A DNA stretch of 64,000 nt, taken from the NCBI GenBank assembly GCA_029204225.1, contig CM055111.1, positions 47,545,224 through 47,609,223 of the forward strand, read 5' to 3'. A program made the translations under genes and the position numbers. Under the pieces are notes generated by a model. The model saw only the letters and a list, made by a program, of their open reading frames with translations, was not told the DNA's origin and did no database searches. The stretch is from Diphasiastrum complanatum. Lineage: Eukaryota > Streptophyta > Lycopodiopsida > Lycopodiales > Lycopodiaceae. This document shows, one piece after another, positions 11,400 through 24,304 of this stretch. Each line of letters begins with the position of its first letter. Within the stretch, counting starts at the first letter, position 1.

Positions 11400-14300
11400 G
11401 GAGCAATAATAGTTAAAAAGACAATAATTAACTAGTTATTTGGCGGTTACTTGCCTATTCTTTTACGATTACTTTCTCTCTCTTGGTTCTAGACGGTTGG
11501 ACAAATATTTCTCGAGCCCTTGGCTACTACTTATGTACATTCTTCTCGTACTTTCAAGTTAATGTAAAATACAATGTGTTTGGAGCAATTCGATTCTTGT
11601 TTTGTCTTGATAGCACTTGACGGTGTGCTTAAGTGATTGAATTGATCAGCATTAGTTTTGTCAACTTGGTATCAAAGCGAGGTGATAGACAAGGACAAAA
11701 ATCAGATTCATGTGGAATCTAAGGGGAATATGTGTCGGTTTGGGTAGGCTACAATTCTTTCCTGAGAGATTTCAATCACTCCACCAAAAAGAAAGTGAAA
11801 CATACCTATAGAAGCATTGCTTCTCATGCTAGTAAGATATTAAATAAGAAAAAGAATTACAAGCTCTAAACTTAGAACCCGAAACTTCAACCTGGTTAAT
11901 ACACACGCTTTTCTATGGGTAAACATCTCATGATTGGTTGGTATGGGAGTCACTCTATTAAGGAGGTTTGGGCATGTAATTATTCAAATTACAAGCCGTC
12001 CAGCTCTTAAATAAGAAACTGCAGTCACTAGGAGGGCCTATTCTAAAGTAGCTTTTACAGACTGATACTTACACATGATTTGCCTTTGGAATATCAAGAT
12101 ATTGTGTTGGCATTATTATGGTTGGATAGGGACGAAGAATTCTTAGCAAAGGAGATCATTGGAGATTGTCCATTTTCAATATTGGCGTAGAAGATGAATT
12201 TGTCAAAGATAAAAAAACAGTTCTCTCTCATTTGGTTACAGATTATGTGGTTGTTGGTACATGCCATGAGAGAACATTATCCTTTGTATGGTGCTTGTGA
12301 GGTGTAAGGAAGACTATTTTTGTTGATCATGTATGCTTGATCAAGGGAGTGTTAGAGCCATGATCTTCACATCCATATCAACAACATTATGACAACCTTG
12401 TAAAAGTTGTCAACTGAGTGCACATCAATTAGCAATTACAGATATTAACCAACCATCCTAATGATTAATTAAATTTTACATGTTATGTTGATCAGTCAAG
12501 TGTACTCATTATCTATTTAATGTATTTGCTATTGACTCAATATGTTAAATGATTAGTAGGCCATTGGTTTTCTTTCGATATAATTAAGGAAGTTTGGTCC
12601 TATTTTGACAATAGGAAGAAATCTAACACCTTGAGAATTTGGCACTTTTGAATCAAAAGAAAACTCAACACTAGGAATTTCCAATGAATCTTATGATGGG
12701 TTATTGATAGCTTTGAGTGCCCCACAAGGATCGGGCCAAAATCCTCTTTTTCATTTTCTAGATTCTTGGTAACCTTTGATACGACAAATTTTTCTGCCTA
12801 AGAAATAGCACTCTTTGGTTGCATAACACCACAAAACAAGTATTCAACCATTGCACTTTCATGTAAAAGTGCTTCTCAATTCATTTTTGAATCGCCCATC
12901 ATTGCTTTACAATTGCCCAATACACCTTTGTGCCTTTACCCACATTATCAATTTCTATGCACAAATACCAGTGCAAATGAAAGACAAGTATGTCTTTTTC
13001 AAGTATGGTGGGTAAGGATGTTTTGATATGTTCAAGGGTTGCTTCAAATATGGATGAAGATCTCAAATGCTTAAAATTGTTCATTTGTTATGCTTAGTTT
13101 TTCTTGAAATTACGATTCACCATTTGTTTCCTATGCATCTTTGTTAAAATAAATTTTTGTGATAAAGCTCATACTCTCCCTTCCCAGTAGAGAACAAAAG
13201 TCCTATTAGAGATAAAGAAGATCAATGTTCACTTATGTCAAGAGTAGGATAAGTTACATATTCTTGCATGATGAAGACGAGAAAGCCGACTTCTCATTCA
13301 AAGGCAAAAAGAAGACCAAAGGATTCAAGAAGAATCAAGCAAAGAGACCAAGGAGGAGGATCAACCAACAAGTTCAAAGGCAAAGGGCAAGATAGATAAG
13401 TCTAAGCTTAAGTGCTTCTTTTGTGGAAAAGGGGGCACTTTGCATCCGAATGCTTGAAGAGGCAAAATGCACAGGAGGAGAGCAAACAAGAAAACCTTGC
13501 ACATGAAGAGGAGGATGAAGAAGAATCATCCTTGATGACATCTACATCCTCACCAACAAGCAAGAGCAATTAAAAGGAGTCATGGTGGATTGATAGTGGG
13601 GCTAGCTTCCACATGACATTTGAAAAGAACTATTTTTCAACTCTACTTTCTTTTGATGGTGCTAAAAAGTCCATATTTACACTAGGTGATGGTGTTGGAA
13701 CCATCCTTTTGTTTCTAGGATCTTATAGAAGAATGGATTTAGACAATGTTCTTTATGTACCATCAATCACCAAAAATCTGCTAAGTGTTGGTCAACTTAT
13801 GGATAATGGTTTGGATGTCCACTTCAAGCATGGTGTTTGTTCCATTTCGAATAATGATGTTTGCATAGCAAAGGAATTTAAACATGGAAGATTGTTTAAG
13901 TTGGATGCTACTGTTGCTTTTGAGAGTGTGAACATGACAAAGGAGGAAATCACTCAAGTGGAGATCTTGTCAAAGTGTGATCTTGCTAGGATTGAGGAGG
14001 AGCATCAAAGAGAGAAAGATCTTGAGAATCAATTTCAAATCCCAAAAGTTCCAAGAAGGTCCTCAAGGACAAAGGCCGAGCCATCAAAGTTCATGCAATC
14101 TATTGATTCAAGTGTGCACCTTGCAAAGGTGAAAAACAATGGAGATGCTACTATCATTGAATTTCTCATAGATCGTGTTAGAAGACTTGAAGTGACTTAT
14201 TTTTTATTTTTAACATTCCATGATGTTTAGTACACATTATGTGGATATGACAAGACAATGATATTGAATGCTTTCCAATCTACATTCGTTGTTGATAAAG

Positions 14301-14900
14301 CAATCTCATTGGATAACTATTTTTGTAATAGTTTGAATAATGATGTTATAAAGAATAAGTCATCATTTAGTATGTTTGCTTTGGAAATCTTTGAGTCCAC
14401 ATGCTTTGTGCATGACCATTTCAATGTAAGAACCAAAGAGCTATATCAATTATATGAATAATGGTAGGATATTGCTCATCAAGAAAAGCTTATTGGATTT
14501 GCATTTCCTCTACAAAGAGTTGTAATTATTAGAGAGGTAATCTTCTATGAAGAGAAGAACTATAAGTTTGAAGAAACATGTGTGGATCATCAACCAATTC
14601 AAATCATTGATGACTTGGAGTCAAGTCAAGAGGAAGAGCAAGCTCAAGATCCAAGGACTTCAAGAAAATTTTCAAGTAACAAGATGGAGCCATCAAGACT
14701 CACTTATATGAATAAAGCAAGACAAGTTGAATTTGGCAACATTTCTCATGCACTTATAAGCTCAATTGATATATCATCACGCGTACAAATTGCCTTGGAA
14801 TTCAAAGCTGGGCATGATGCATAGCTTTGAGGTGTGCTACATTGAAGTAAGCATCAAGAAGGTGCAAAATGCTAGATCTCGGCCATCTTTACTTATTTTG
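11400..14900 (+). mobile_element. Decayed Ty1/copia element with primer-binding site
   Basis: An LTR end is followed by a tRNA-Met-type primer-binding site, tggtatcaaagc, at 11667. Gag-like sequence follows, with a zinc knuckle (CFFCGKGG) at 13410-13460, protease (WWIDSGASFHMTF) at 13583-13620, the protease tail NVLYVPSITKNLLSVGQL near 13745-13800, and integrase-tail and linker pieces 14260-14830. Broken at many points. 12350-13250 has no recognisable coding. Confidence 0.75.
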
Positions 14901-15014
14901 AATATTGAAGCAGCTTGAGCTCCACTTTTCTTGCTGTTTTATTGATTTTAGCTTGCTACTTCATTTTTAAGAAGATCTCAGATGGATCTATGCATGTGTG
15001 GATACACATCAATG

Positions 15015-15132
15015 GAGTTTGTTAGGTTGTTTGGTCAAGTTCCCTAGAATTTAGGAGCAATGGAATTAGTTAGGTCCTAATCATAGGAGTTAATTCGGTT
15101 GTTTGGTCAGGTTCCCTAGAATTTAGGAGCAA
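15015..15132. repeat. Direct duplication, period 72
   Basis: ggttgtttggtcaagttccc with taggagcaa downstream occurs at 15015-15060 and again at 15087-15132 with a few changes. It lies between two oppositely oriented copia fossils and may be part of an LTR. Confidence 0.75.
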
Positions 15133-15649
15133 ACTCCTCAAATTATGGAGGTAGATGAGTAACCTAACCACCAAATTGGCATAACTCTAGGGTTAGGTAA
15201 GATTGACATATTAGGGCAAAAAATGTCAATTAGTCTTCTTGAAACATACTAGATTTTCAACTAACTTCAAAGGAGTTTTTGAGGAGTGTGAAAAAATGGT
15301 CAAAATCTATCTTGGTTGTTTTGTGGTTTTTTAGTTTGTGATGAAAAGATCACATGTGTGAAGCATGTTCTCACATGTAGAAAAAGTCAAAATAGTTTAT
15401 GATGTTCACTTTAGGGGTATCACAAAGTTTTTATATCAAGCACCTTTGTGTAGATTTGTGATAGGGTCAAAAATTGGCATAGATGGCAAATTGGTCAAAT
15501 CCACATGTAATGACTTTGGTTATCAACATATGCAACTATCATTGCCTCTATGCCTTAGTCTTTTGATCTAGATCTTGGAATTCAATCTAGCATCCATCAA
15601 CAAGTGCATAAGCTTGCTTAAGAGATCATTCACACACTTTAGGGCATTC
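15133..15649. other. Spacer between converging copia fossils
   Basis: No conserved protein, RNA gene or complete element is recognised. The short open frame at 15365-15571 has no motif. Confidence 0.4.
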
Positions 15650-17760
15650 CTACACGTGTGAAATTTTACACCATTTATTGCTATTGGGTTTTTTGCCTAG
15701 TGAAAGATCAACCAAATACAACATACCATATCTTTGGATCGAGTCAATCTCATTCTCCATAGCCCCTTACCACTCTTTAAGATCCTTTGCCTCTTCAAAG
15801 TTTGTTGGCTCTTGACACTTCAAAATGTCACTCATATGGGCGTAGTTCACATGATAAAAATAAGGAGTTTTCCTCTCTCTTGTTGATCTTCTCCTCTCAC
15901 CTTGCAAGTTTAATCATGGTTGGTTCATCCTCACATCCTTCATGATAGTTTGGTACCACTTTGGTACCTTTGGTTCAGGTGACACACTTCTTGGTGAGAA
16001 AGTATCTCACAGAGTGTCTTGATATAACCTCTTTCACCTATCAACAAGTACCTCCCCCTTGGTTCTTGAATAGATGGAGTTCGATCATGGTCATCCACCT
16101 GATCATGGTCTTCTTGCTCAATTTTTTGTGGAATGAGATCCTCTTTCAAGATAGTAGGAAGCCTCTTGATGTTATTATCCCCATCAATGTCACCATTTTC
16201 ATCAAACTTGTGCATCTCATCAAAAATCACATCCTTGGTAATGTGGATTTTTCACATGAATGGATCAAAACACTTGTATGCCTTTGTCTTCTCATCATAA
16301 CCAACAAAAACACAATTTATAGACTTCGCATAAAGCCTGTTTCGCTCCTCCTTTGGATCGTGCACGTAAGCCTTGCATCCAAAAATGTGACACTTATCAA
16401 TCTTTGGCTTCATACTCATGAGTGCCTCTTCGAGAGTCACATTTGGAATTGCGATAGTGGGACTCCTGTTTTGCAAAAAGGTTGTTGCGTTGCACGCCTC
16501 TAACCAATAGAAGTTTGCCAATCCCATTTGCTTCATCAATGGATTGTGTGCTTTTCATAGCAATGTAGTTTATTCTTTCGGCTACCCCATTGCTATGCGA
16601 AGTATGAGCTTGAGTAAATTGCCTCTCGATTCCATGCTCTTTGCAAAAGCTTCAAAATCACCTAATTTGTACTCGCTCGCTCTCTCTATATGATCTTAGC
16701 ACTTGATTTCTGTATTCAATTGGTTCTCCACCAAAGCCTTGAATTTCTTAAAGCAGACCAATGTATTTGACTTACTTTTCAAGAAGTAGAGCACGTCCTC
16801 TTGGAGTAATCATCTATGAAGGTCATAAAATAATAAGCTCCACCTAGTGACATGGTCTTCATTGGGCCGCACAGGCCACTAAGTATCAACTCAAGTGCCT
16901 TATTACCCCTTGTTGCTCCATCCTTTTTGAATTTCTCTCTATGGTGTTTTCCCATCATGCAACCTTCACATATTGAGTGTTGCAACAATGTCTTATCTTC
17001 TTGAGTGACATTTCTTCCTTTAGAAGGATCCCATGCACGTCTTCAAAGGTGGGTAATCTCTCCCTTGATGCAATGCCGCTCACAAACATTTGCAATCCTT
17101 TAGATACACCACTCATGGCCATATGAACAAGTTCAATATCCCTGATGTGTTATTGAGCTTGTTCAATGGCTATCAATCGATCTCTTAGTTCCTTGATCCT
17201 GGTGAAGAAAGATATTGCGTCTTCCATTTGTATGGTATTGAGCTTGGTCTTCAAAAACATCATTGGATTCGGCAAAGCCATTTGTGCCCTCTTATCATAG
17301 GCCCTCATGTTAGATAGAGTCATGTTTGGCCTCAATTCGACGCTCGTCATGATGTCCCAAAGCTCCTTCTCCATAAGGATGCTCTTCATTTTGAATTCTT
17401 CGTCCAAAACTAACTCATTCAAGTTAACCATCTCCAAATTGCTTGAAATCACACCCGTATGCTAAAAAGAGTACTTCAAGCACAATGGCAATGGCATAAG
17501 CCCAAAATAATGACCTGCAATTTTTTTCTTATCAGGCCCTCCCGTCCCCTGGTTGGCAGGTTGAAAGCCAAGATAGTTTCTGATCGAAAAATAGTTTTCG
17601 CCGCACACTCCCAACTACGCGCTCCCTGAAAGGGGCAATTGACTTCTGGCATCCACTGAGTGGTTCTCCATGGTAATCACTCTATTTTATGGTATCTACT
17701 TGTAGGTACAATCTAGGTGCCCTTCGTTGGAGTCCGTGGCCCTTCATTTGGTCAAAATCA
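15650..17760 (-). mobile_element. Decayed Ty1/copia element, gag to RT start
   Basis: Minus strand: gag UBN2-like region 17452-17150 (LVLDEEFKMKSILMEKELWD), GAG-pre-integrase near 16980-16900 (CEGCMMGKHHREKFKKDG), integrase core and tail 16850-16250 (FITFIDDYSK-type, IFGCKAYVHDPKEERNRL), linker 16230-15940, and the start of RT near 15830-15690 (PTNFEEAKDLKEW). The leader at 17460-17760 shares words with the leader at 50020-50320 (cacttgtaggtaca-type, gtgcccttcgt), so both belong to one family. Broken and old. Confidence 0.85.
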
Positions 17761-18235
17761 ACTTAAAAAAATGGAAATAAGGGTTTTTTCAATTTTTGAA
17801 CTCCTAGCCACGACAATTTACAAATCAAGAATTGGTCTTCAATAGAGAAAACTCACATTTTCTACTAACAAACCCTAGATGAGAAGCAATCAGCTTTCAA
17901 AGCCTTTCTAAACTGAAAGTGAAAAATTTGACAGCTCATTTTCCCTGCTCTGAGGTCACCCCACCAGTTAGATGCAGCAACAGTCGATTCCAACAAACTT
18001 TCTATATCACATATATACCATGTGTATGCCCTTTTCTGTTTCTGGCTAAGAAAATTTCAAATTTCCATGCTCCAAACAAATTTCATATGGATTGTGGCTA
18101 AGAAAATACTAGCACGCTCCATAAATAGCATACAAAGTAAAGCCATTGATACATCTTGAGACTATTAATTAAGTAGGCTATATAATTCGAACTATTTCAC
18201 GAGGAATATACCTAGAAGGACAGTGTTGATGGCTT
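17761..18235. other. 3' flank of the UBA2-type gene
   Basis: Contains the 3' untranslated region of the UBA2-type gene on its right and probably leader or LTR sequence of the neighbouring copia on its left. No clear polyadenylation signal can be chosen. Confidence 0.35.
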
Positions 18236-21200
18236 TCACTTTGCACTTCTATAATATGTTGGAACTACCCCAGCTCCACCAGCTGGTGCTGTTTGGAAAA
18301 CAGCCTGCCCTGATTGAGGAAAAGCTGAGGCATATTGTGCATACTGTGCAGGATTATATTGCGTTAGTGGTGCACCAACAGCTCCATATTGTGGATTACC
18401 TGCAACACCAGGATATGCAGGTTGTGTGCTGTATGCAGATAATCCAGGAGCATAATGCGAGAAACCTAACTGTGGAGCAGCTGGAGCCGGCCCTGGTGCC
18501 CTTGCATAATTTGGAATGTTTGGATTTACAACACCATATCCTGCTTGCACTGGGATCACTTGACCCTGTTGAGGCGGTGTCACATATTGTGCTGCAGCCT
18601 TCTCTTTTTGACCCTCAGCTGCTAGCTTGACAGTTACATGTCGTCCCTGCATAACACATCAATAAAAAGCCAAGCAGTTCACTATGTATGTGAGCAAAAT
18701 GCAAAATTTTACTGTAGCATCATATCGACAGCAGCAGAGATACCTCAATGGTCTTGCTGGGATCATCAACAGCCTTCTTTGCAGCTTCAACTGTCTTATA
18801 TGTAATAAATGCAAAGCCTCTGTCATCAACAAGGCATCCACACATTAGTTTTACAATAAAACATCGAGAGCTCTAGCAACTTCTAGACAAACAACAACTA
18901 TCAGGGGAAAAAGGGCACCGAAAGCATACCGTGATCTGTTTGTATTCTTGTCATAAGCAACTGAGCCCTCCTCGATCTCTCCGTATTGAGCAAAAATGTG
19001 AAGGAGTGTCTCATTAGAAGTGTCATATGATAAACCACCCACATAAAGCTTTCGCTGTGATTGATCTGCAGGAGTAGATCCTGCATAACTGCCCACTGAT
19101 GCCAAGTTGCAGATAGTTATACGACCCTGCAATCGCAGGACACAACAACTTACATACCAAAACTCACAGCAGAAAAATAAACCAAAAAAACAATACTAGA
19201 GCTAAATTCAGCCTAGACAAACTCAACTGGGTATGTACTATGGGGCTATGTGCGCACGTGTTCAGGTGTCAAACCAATATACATGTGTGCTTCTATATGG
19301 GCTGCAAGCACAAACATGTATACATACAAGCATAGATAGATTCTAGAATCATAGATCATACTACTTAGATGCAATCATGCATGCAACATGATCATTGATG
19401 GATCATGGTAGGCTGCAAATGCATCATGCCAAGCTCCAGCAACCACTCCTCACAAATTACGATTTTGAATGTTCACTTGTCCTCCGCATAGCCTCCTAAT
19501 AAAGAAATGCCTACACATCCTCATGGTCCTATGACCTTGGTGGCAAATCTGGAACCTTTGCCACATCGATGCCATCTAGGTTGACCTATGCACATTGCAC
19601 GTGCCACGTCGTTGATCATAAAGGATTCAAGAATCCGGAGGACCGAATGTCAGCAGTCATATGATATGCATTATAATCTAGTAGAAATGACTTTAACTTC
19701 TAACTCAAAACTACAGTGTATAGGCAATAGTTTAAACTTCAAACTTCAAAGTTCAAACACACTGGTGACTGTACTGTCACCTGTGTACACAATGCACAGG
19801 CCCCATTATTTGTGATTCATCGGACTGGTTCGAACAAATTCAAATCGCCAATCTAAAAATATAGCTAAGAGGAGAGTCTTAGTTGTACAGCTAGCTGCTA
19901 CAGTTAGTGGTCACGAAAGAGAGAGAGAGAGAATTAGAATTATTATTAACGTCTTTTGGTACCAAAAGGTACATAAGACAAAAAGAGAGTATGTAGGTTG
20001 TAGAAAACTACTTCCAAAAATCTTAATATGTAACGTACATAACACATATCAACCACCTGGGGACTTGAATCTACCCCAACCGAGAAAGCATTCTAAGACC
20101 AACCTTTGGATGCCAATGTAGTTGATATAAAGCTCCCTTATGGGAGACTCCTTCCAAAATAGGTTATGCAAACCCTAATTTATAGCTAATGGGTGATTAT
20201 TTTCTAAGTCAAACCCATGGACAACTAGGATTTTCTTCGCTGATCAATATACATGGAGGCATGCTCACACCTCACAAGTGGATATCTCTAATACCATGTA
20301 GAAACTTTAATTCCACTTAGCACAAACATCGTAGTTACCACTGACTCGCAAACAAGTTTGCATTCAATTGCAAACTTGCAAAATATATTTGCTACAAAAT
20401 TGTACAAATTCATTGCAAACTTCAAAGTTTATGACGGGAAATTTTGTTTGAAAATTTACTCAAAAAGTTAAACTTTATGAAAATTTCAACATTGTGCAAT
20501 GTAATGTGTCAAACATTAAAGTATATAGCAGATTTTAGAGTTATTTTTTCCTAAAATCATTCTTAATGTAGGTGAAATTAGGGGTTTTTTCCATGAAAAC
20601 ACTTGCAAACCTCTTTGCTTTCTGATAAATGTGCAAACACATTTGCAAACTCAAACTCTTGAAGGTTGCAAACATTTATTGGCAACTATAATGCACGTTG
20701 ATCATGGAGTACTTGCACTTAGATTAAACAAGAGGTAAAGAAAACTTAATTGAAAATCGACACACAAAAGGCAATAGATGATATAGACATGGACTTTCTC
20801 ACAACTACAACAATTATTAGCTGAGTAGGTATTGTCTCAATAACTACTTGCGCATAGGGTCCACCGATCTATAGTAGATAGAGTGGGTCCTTGGTACACC
20901 ATTGCTTACATTGATTTTAAATAATGGCCATGTACATAAAACTTCACAGCAATAGGATGGTCATATACACATATGTAGTCAAATATATAAGAGATATGGG
21001 GTAGCATGGTAGATAATACGATTAAAAAAACATTACATTACATTCTAACAAAAAAGAAAGAATGTTAAATATTCTTAGGTACAATCTAAAGATCAATAGC
21101 AAGAAGAAAAACATTATTGTTTTCTTCCCAAAGTCAAAAAACTTAAATTTGATTCCAACACAATTGCTAAATATGGATCTAAAAACTATAGAAGTTGGCA

Positions 21201-22759
21201 TCCAAGAGTGCTCTAATACCAAGTTGCAGGCAAATCCACATCACGTAACAAAAGCATAGAGAGGAATGCAAAGAATCAAAGGAATGCAAAGAATCTAATC
21301 AGAATAAAAGTACTCTAAGCCACATTTGATGCTAATATGAGTGCTAACTAAACTAAGATGGATTAAAGACTAAGTTTTTCGATCAGCCATTGTATCTATT
21401 AATTGCTAACTAGAGGGTTTCACGAGTTAGCCTTCGGGCTGCACCAGCGATATACAAAAAAGAAAAAGAAAAACATTCATAGCAAAAGTCCTCATCGACT
21501 GAGGTTCATCCTACACTACTCTCATTACTAACTAGCAGCCAAAAAACAAGCAAGATTATCATCCATAAAAGACCTACCAACTTCTCTTACCAAAATGATC
21601 CACGAACAAGTAAAAGACGTTTGGACCATAAAGTCCAAACTGCTGATCAGCATAGAGGAACTTAAAATTTGAAGACAAGGTCTTACGGGTATGTTGTAAT
21701 GACTTTTCTTTGAAAAACTATAATTTCCAAGGCAAGAGAGCTTACATCAATAGTTTTACTGGGTTCCTTCAAAGCGCGTTGAGCAGAGTCCATGTGCTTG
21801 AATGTGATAAACCCAAAGCCACGAGACTTTCCAGTTGCTTTATCAGTTACTACGGCACCCTCTTCAATCTCACCGTACTGCTCAAAGGCCTGCTCAAGCC
21901 AAACAAAAAAGTATGATTCAGGCATATCCTGTACAAGATGATATACAAGTATGCACTAAGAACAGACATGATGACACAATCCCCGCCTTGGAAACCCTAA
22001 GCCCTAAACCCCACACCCCAACAAAATAAATCAATAAATAAATGTTTGTCAGCTCTTTATGTGCATACCCTATGCAACATACTAATGTTAGTAAATGTGT
22101 TGCAACAAAATCCGAAACCCTAAACCCTACATCCTAAACCTTAAAGAAAGAAACGAAAAAGTATTAGTCAGGCAATTCCAAGTATATCATACAAGAAGAT
22201 CGGCCTTCGTATAGACCGTCTTGTGTGTGTCACCAGGAGTCTAGAAAAACAAGCAAACCAGCCATCCATGCACTCACATCACGCAGAGCTTGCGAAGTGG
22301 TCTCCCAAGCCAGTCCACGTACAAACAGTTTCCGATGAGCAGGATCCTTGCTTGCAACATCTGAGATCTCATCTGCAACTGCAGGGTATTGACAACCCCT
22401 GCAGAATACCACATGCAGTCCCAGTCAAGGCATTCACAATCAATGTAGGCATCCATCCACTTAATCAAGAATCAAAAGTTCACCTCCATGTTTTTGCCAA
22501 CCACAGTACGCAGAAAGCCACAGGCATGGCCATTCAGAGTTGAACCAGCCATTCTACTCACTCAATCTCCAAAAACATACATACAAGTTAGTGTTTAATG
22601 ATGAGATGGAGATAAGGCTTACGCATCGGCCAGAAGCTCGACAAGCTGTTCTTTGCTCAGCGGCTCCAGCAGCCGCTTCAGGTCGTCTTTGGAGTTAGGC
22701 GCCACCCACGATCCGATGCCTTCCTCATGTAGCACCTTCCTTTTCTTCGACTCCTCCAT
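18236..22759 (-). CDS. UBA2-type hnRNP with two RRM domains
   Basis: Six exons on the minus strand: 22759-22623, 22398-22278, 21889-21746, 19126-18930, 18819-18744 and 18646-18236. They give 361 residues, all junctions are GT-AG, and the phases agree. The N-terminus has a KKRK cluster and the motif [17 protein letters not shown], typical of UBP1-associated protein 2 (UBA2) relatives. RRM1 spans about 68-140 (RNP2 LFVRGL 70-75, RNP1 KSRGFGFI 107-114). RRM2 spans about 159-235 (RNP2 LYVGGL 161-166, RNP1 [10 protein letters not shown]). The tail from about 240 is rich in A, G, P, Q and Y and ends PTYYRSAK. Family members are nuclear proteins that bind U-rich pre-mRNA and affect stability, stress and ABA responses. 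The protein is shorter than Arabidopsis UBA2a. The frame is intact throughout, and the exact paralogue cannot be told from sequence alone. Confidence 0.92.
19127..21745 (-). other. Large third intron of the UBA2-type gene
   Basis: An intron of 2619 bases separates the RRM1 exon from the exon leading into RRM2. It is AT-rich. Around 20330-20690 the word tttgcaaact and its variants recur in an irregular cryptic repeat. A short (GA)n lies near 19918-19932. No conserved protein-coding segment and no complete element is recognised in it. Confidence 0.75.
21985..22145. repeat. Degenerate telomere-like repeats in intron 2
   Basis: Two clusters of the plant telomere word (aaaccctaa and variants such as agccctaaacccc, aaaccctaaaccctac) lie at about 21996-22017 and 22108-22142, inside the second intron of the UBA2-type gene. 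The sequences around them, aagtatgattcaggca near 21909 and aagtattagtcaggca near 22159, are diverged copies of each other, so a stretch of about 250 bases was duplicated. Confidence 0.6.
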
Positions 22760-22768
22760 TATCGAATT

Positions 22769-22815
22769 CTCTCTCTCTCTCTCTCTCTCTCTCGTATTTT
22801 GCGTTCTCTCTCTCG
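22769..22815. repeat. CT microsatellite in the 5' leader of the UBA2-type gene
   Basis: A (CT)n run at 22769-22793 begins 10 bases upstream of the start codon and reads as (GA)n on the transcribed strand. A shorter run follows near 22807. Such tracts are common in plant 5' untranslated regions and can bind GAGA-type (BPC) factors. Confidence 0.7.
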
Positions 22816-22991
22816 TTTATTTTTTTGTGGTTTAATGCTCTATCAATTACGAGCTCAACAATCAAAGACTTATTGGCTTGGAAACAAAAAGGCTAGGGTA
22901 GGGCAGGAGGCGCAGTGAGGACTTTTCTATCCATTCACGCCATATAGTTGAGCATCATTCATTCATATTAATTTGTTGCTTTTTTTGCCTT

Positions 22992-23061
22992 ATGGATCAT
23001 GCATTGTTTGCATGCCTTTTCTAACAATTTTCATGGATCATACATTGTTTGCATGCCTTTG
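22992..23061. repeat. Short direct repeat, period 41
   Basis: The segment starting atggatcatgcattgtttgc at 22992 recurs with one change at 23033. The matching part is about 29 bases per copy. It lies in the spacer between the UBA2-type gene and the composite inverted-repeat element. Confidence 0.7.
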
Positions 23062-23464
23062 TAATGGGACAAATGCATGTTAGTTTAGCCCTTAGCCAAG
23101 GTTCAAGCCTTAAAAGTTTAGGTCGCCATCACAAAGTTTTCCTTAACGTTGACTTTTTTGAAACTCCATTGACCAACCTCAAGACATAGTATTGCCTTTG
23201 CAAGGCAAGGCCAATAAATTAGGGTGTCTTTTGATATGAGAGGGGAGGCAAGGTGCAAAGTGGGTTCATGCCCATTGCACATGAGCATTGTTAGGTGGCA
23301 TCCACGTGGATTTTTGCATTGGGCAGATGAATAGTGTGTGGGGATGTTGCCTCTCGCTCCTCACATCTCCACTTCCTTTGTCCTACTAGATTATTGTTAG
23401 CAACATTGGATACTCCCCTTTACACACTATTCTTCTCTCTTTACCCTCGACAGCCTATTTGCAT

Positions 23465-23848
23465 ATCTATATATATATTTCAACTTATGTACAGTTTTGC
23501 GCATGGGTATGGGTTCACCCATGCATCCTCCCCCCTCACCCATGCATGAGTTTTTTTTGAACTAAAAATCTAAAAAAAGAGGATGCATGTATGGGGAGGA
23601 GGATGTATGGCCCTCCTCCCCATTATTATCTATATAGTATAAAACTATTTTAGAGAAAGTGTGTGTTTTTGTCGCCAACAATGTCACACTCTGCCCGCAA
23701 AAACGTCACTCATTTGCAAAGAAAAGAGCAAAAAAACGTTTGAAAAAAGTGTGTAAAAAATCAAACATTACAAGCCTTTTTTTTTGTTTTTTTTTTAGTG
23801 CACACACATATTTCAAATTTTATCTCCCTCTCATTCTCATGCTCTCTC

Positions 23849-23917
<69 letters not shown>

Positions 23918-24024
23918 CGGGACGCGGGTCTATCTCTCTCAATCGGGTCTCTCTGTTTCTCTGGACCTAACTGGAAATCAGCCTGCTTGCAAAAATCAAC
24001 CTGCTTTCTAATAGAGCAGCAGAC

Positions 24025-24061
<37 letters not shown>

Positions 24062-24304
24062 CTTAAAAGAGGAAGAAAAAGGAGGAGTAGAGAAAAGGAG
24101 GAGGAGCGGGCTTGAAAGAATCTATTGTAACAGCAGAAGAAGATGATACCATGGTGTGAATAATGTGGGTGTTCAGACCGCGGAGTCGCAACGTCAGTTT
24201 CACTCCCCTCGATTTTTGAAGCAGGAAGATGCAAGTCTCAGGGTCACCATCTCCACCACCACGCTGCTCCGTTGTCTTGCCTGCCAGCCAGCCAACCTGC
24301 TGCT
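23465..24304 (+). repeat. Left inverted arm of the composite element
   Basis: This arm matches the reverse complement of 28046-28734 over nearly its whole length, from the outer ctatatatatat to the inner ctgctgc. It contains (CT)n at 23842-23884, (CA)n at 23884-23914 and a second (CT)n at 24028-24059. The stretch between the two CT runs, about 120 bases, is absent from the right arm. Open frames here are low-complexity artefacts. Confidence 0.85.

Noticed and set aside
12899-13084. Minus-strand 61-codon open frame
   Set aside because: No recognised motif. It lies inside the plus-strand decayed copia gag region.
23659-24234. Open frames rich in Ser-Leu or Arg-Glu
   Set aside because: Products of CT/GA and CA/GT microsatellites in the inverted arm of the composite element.
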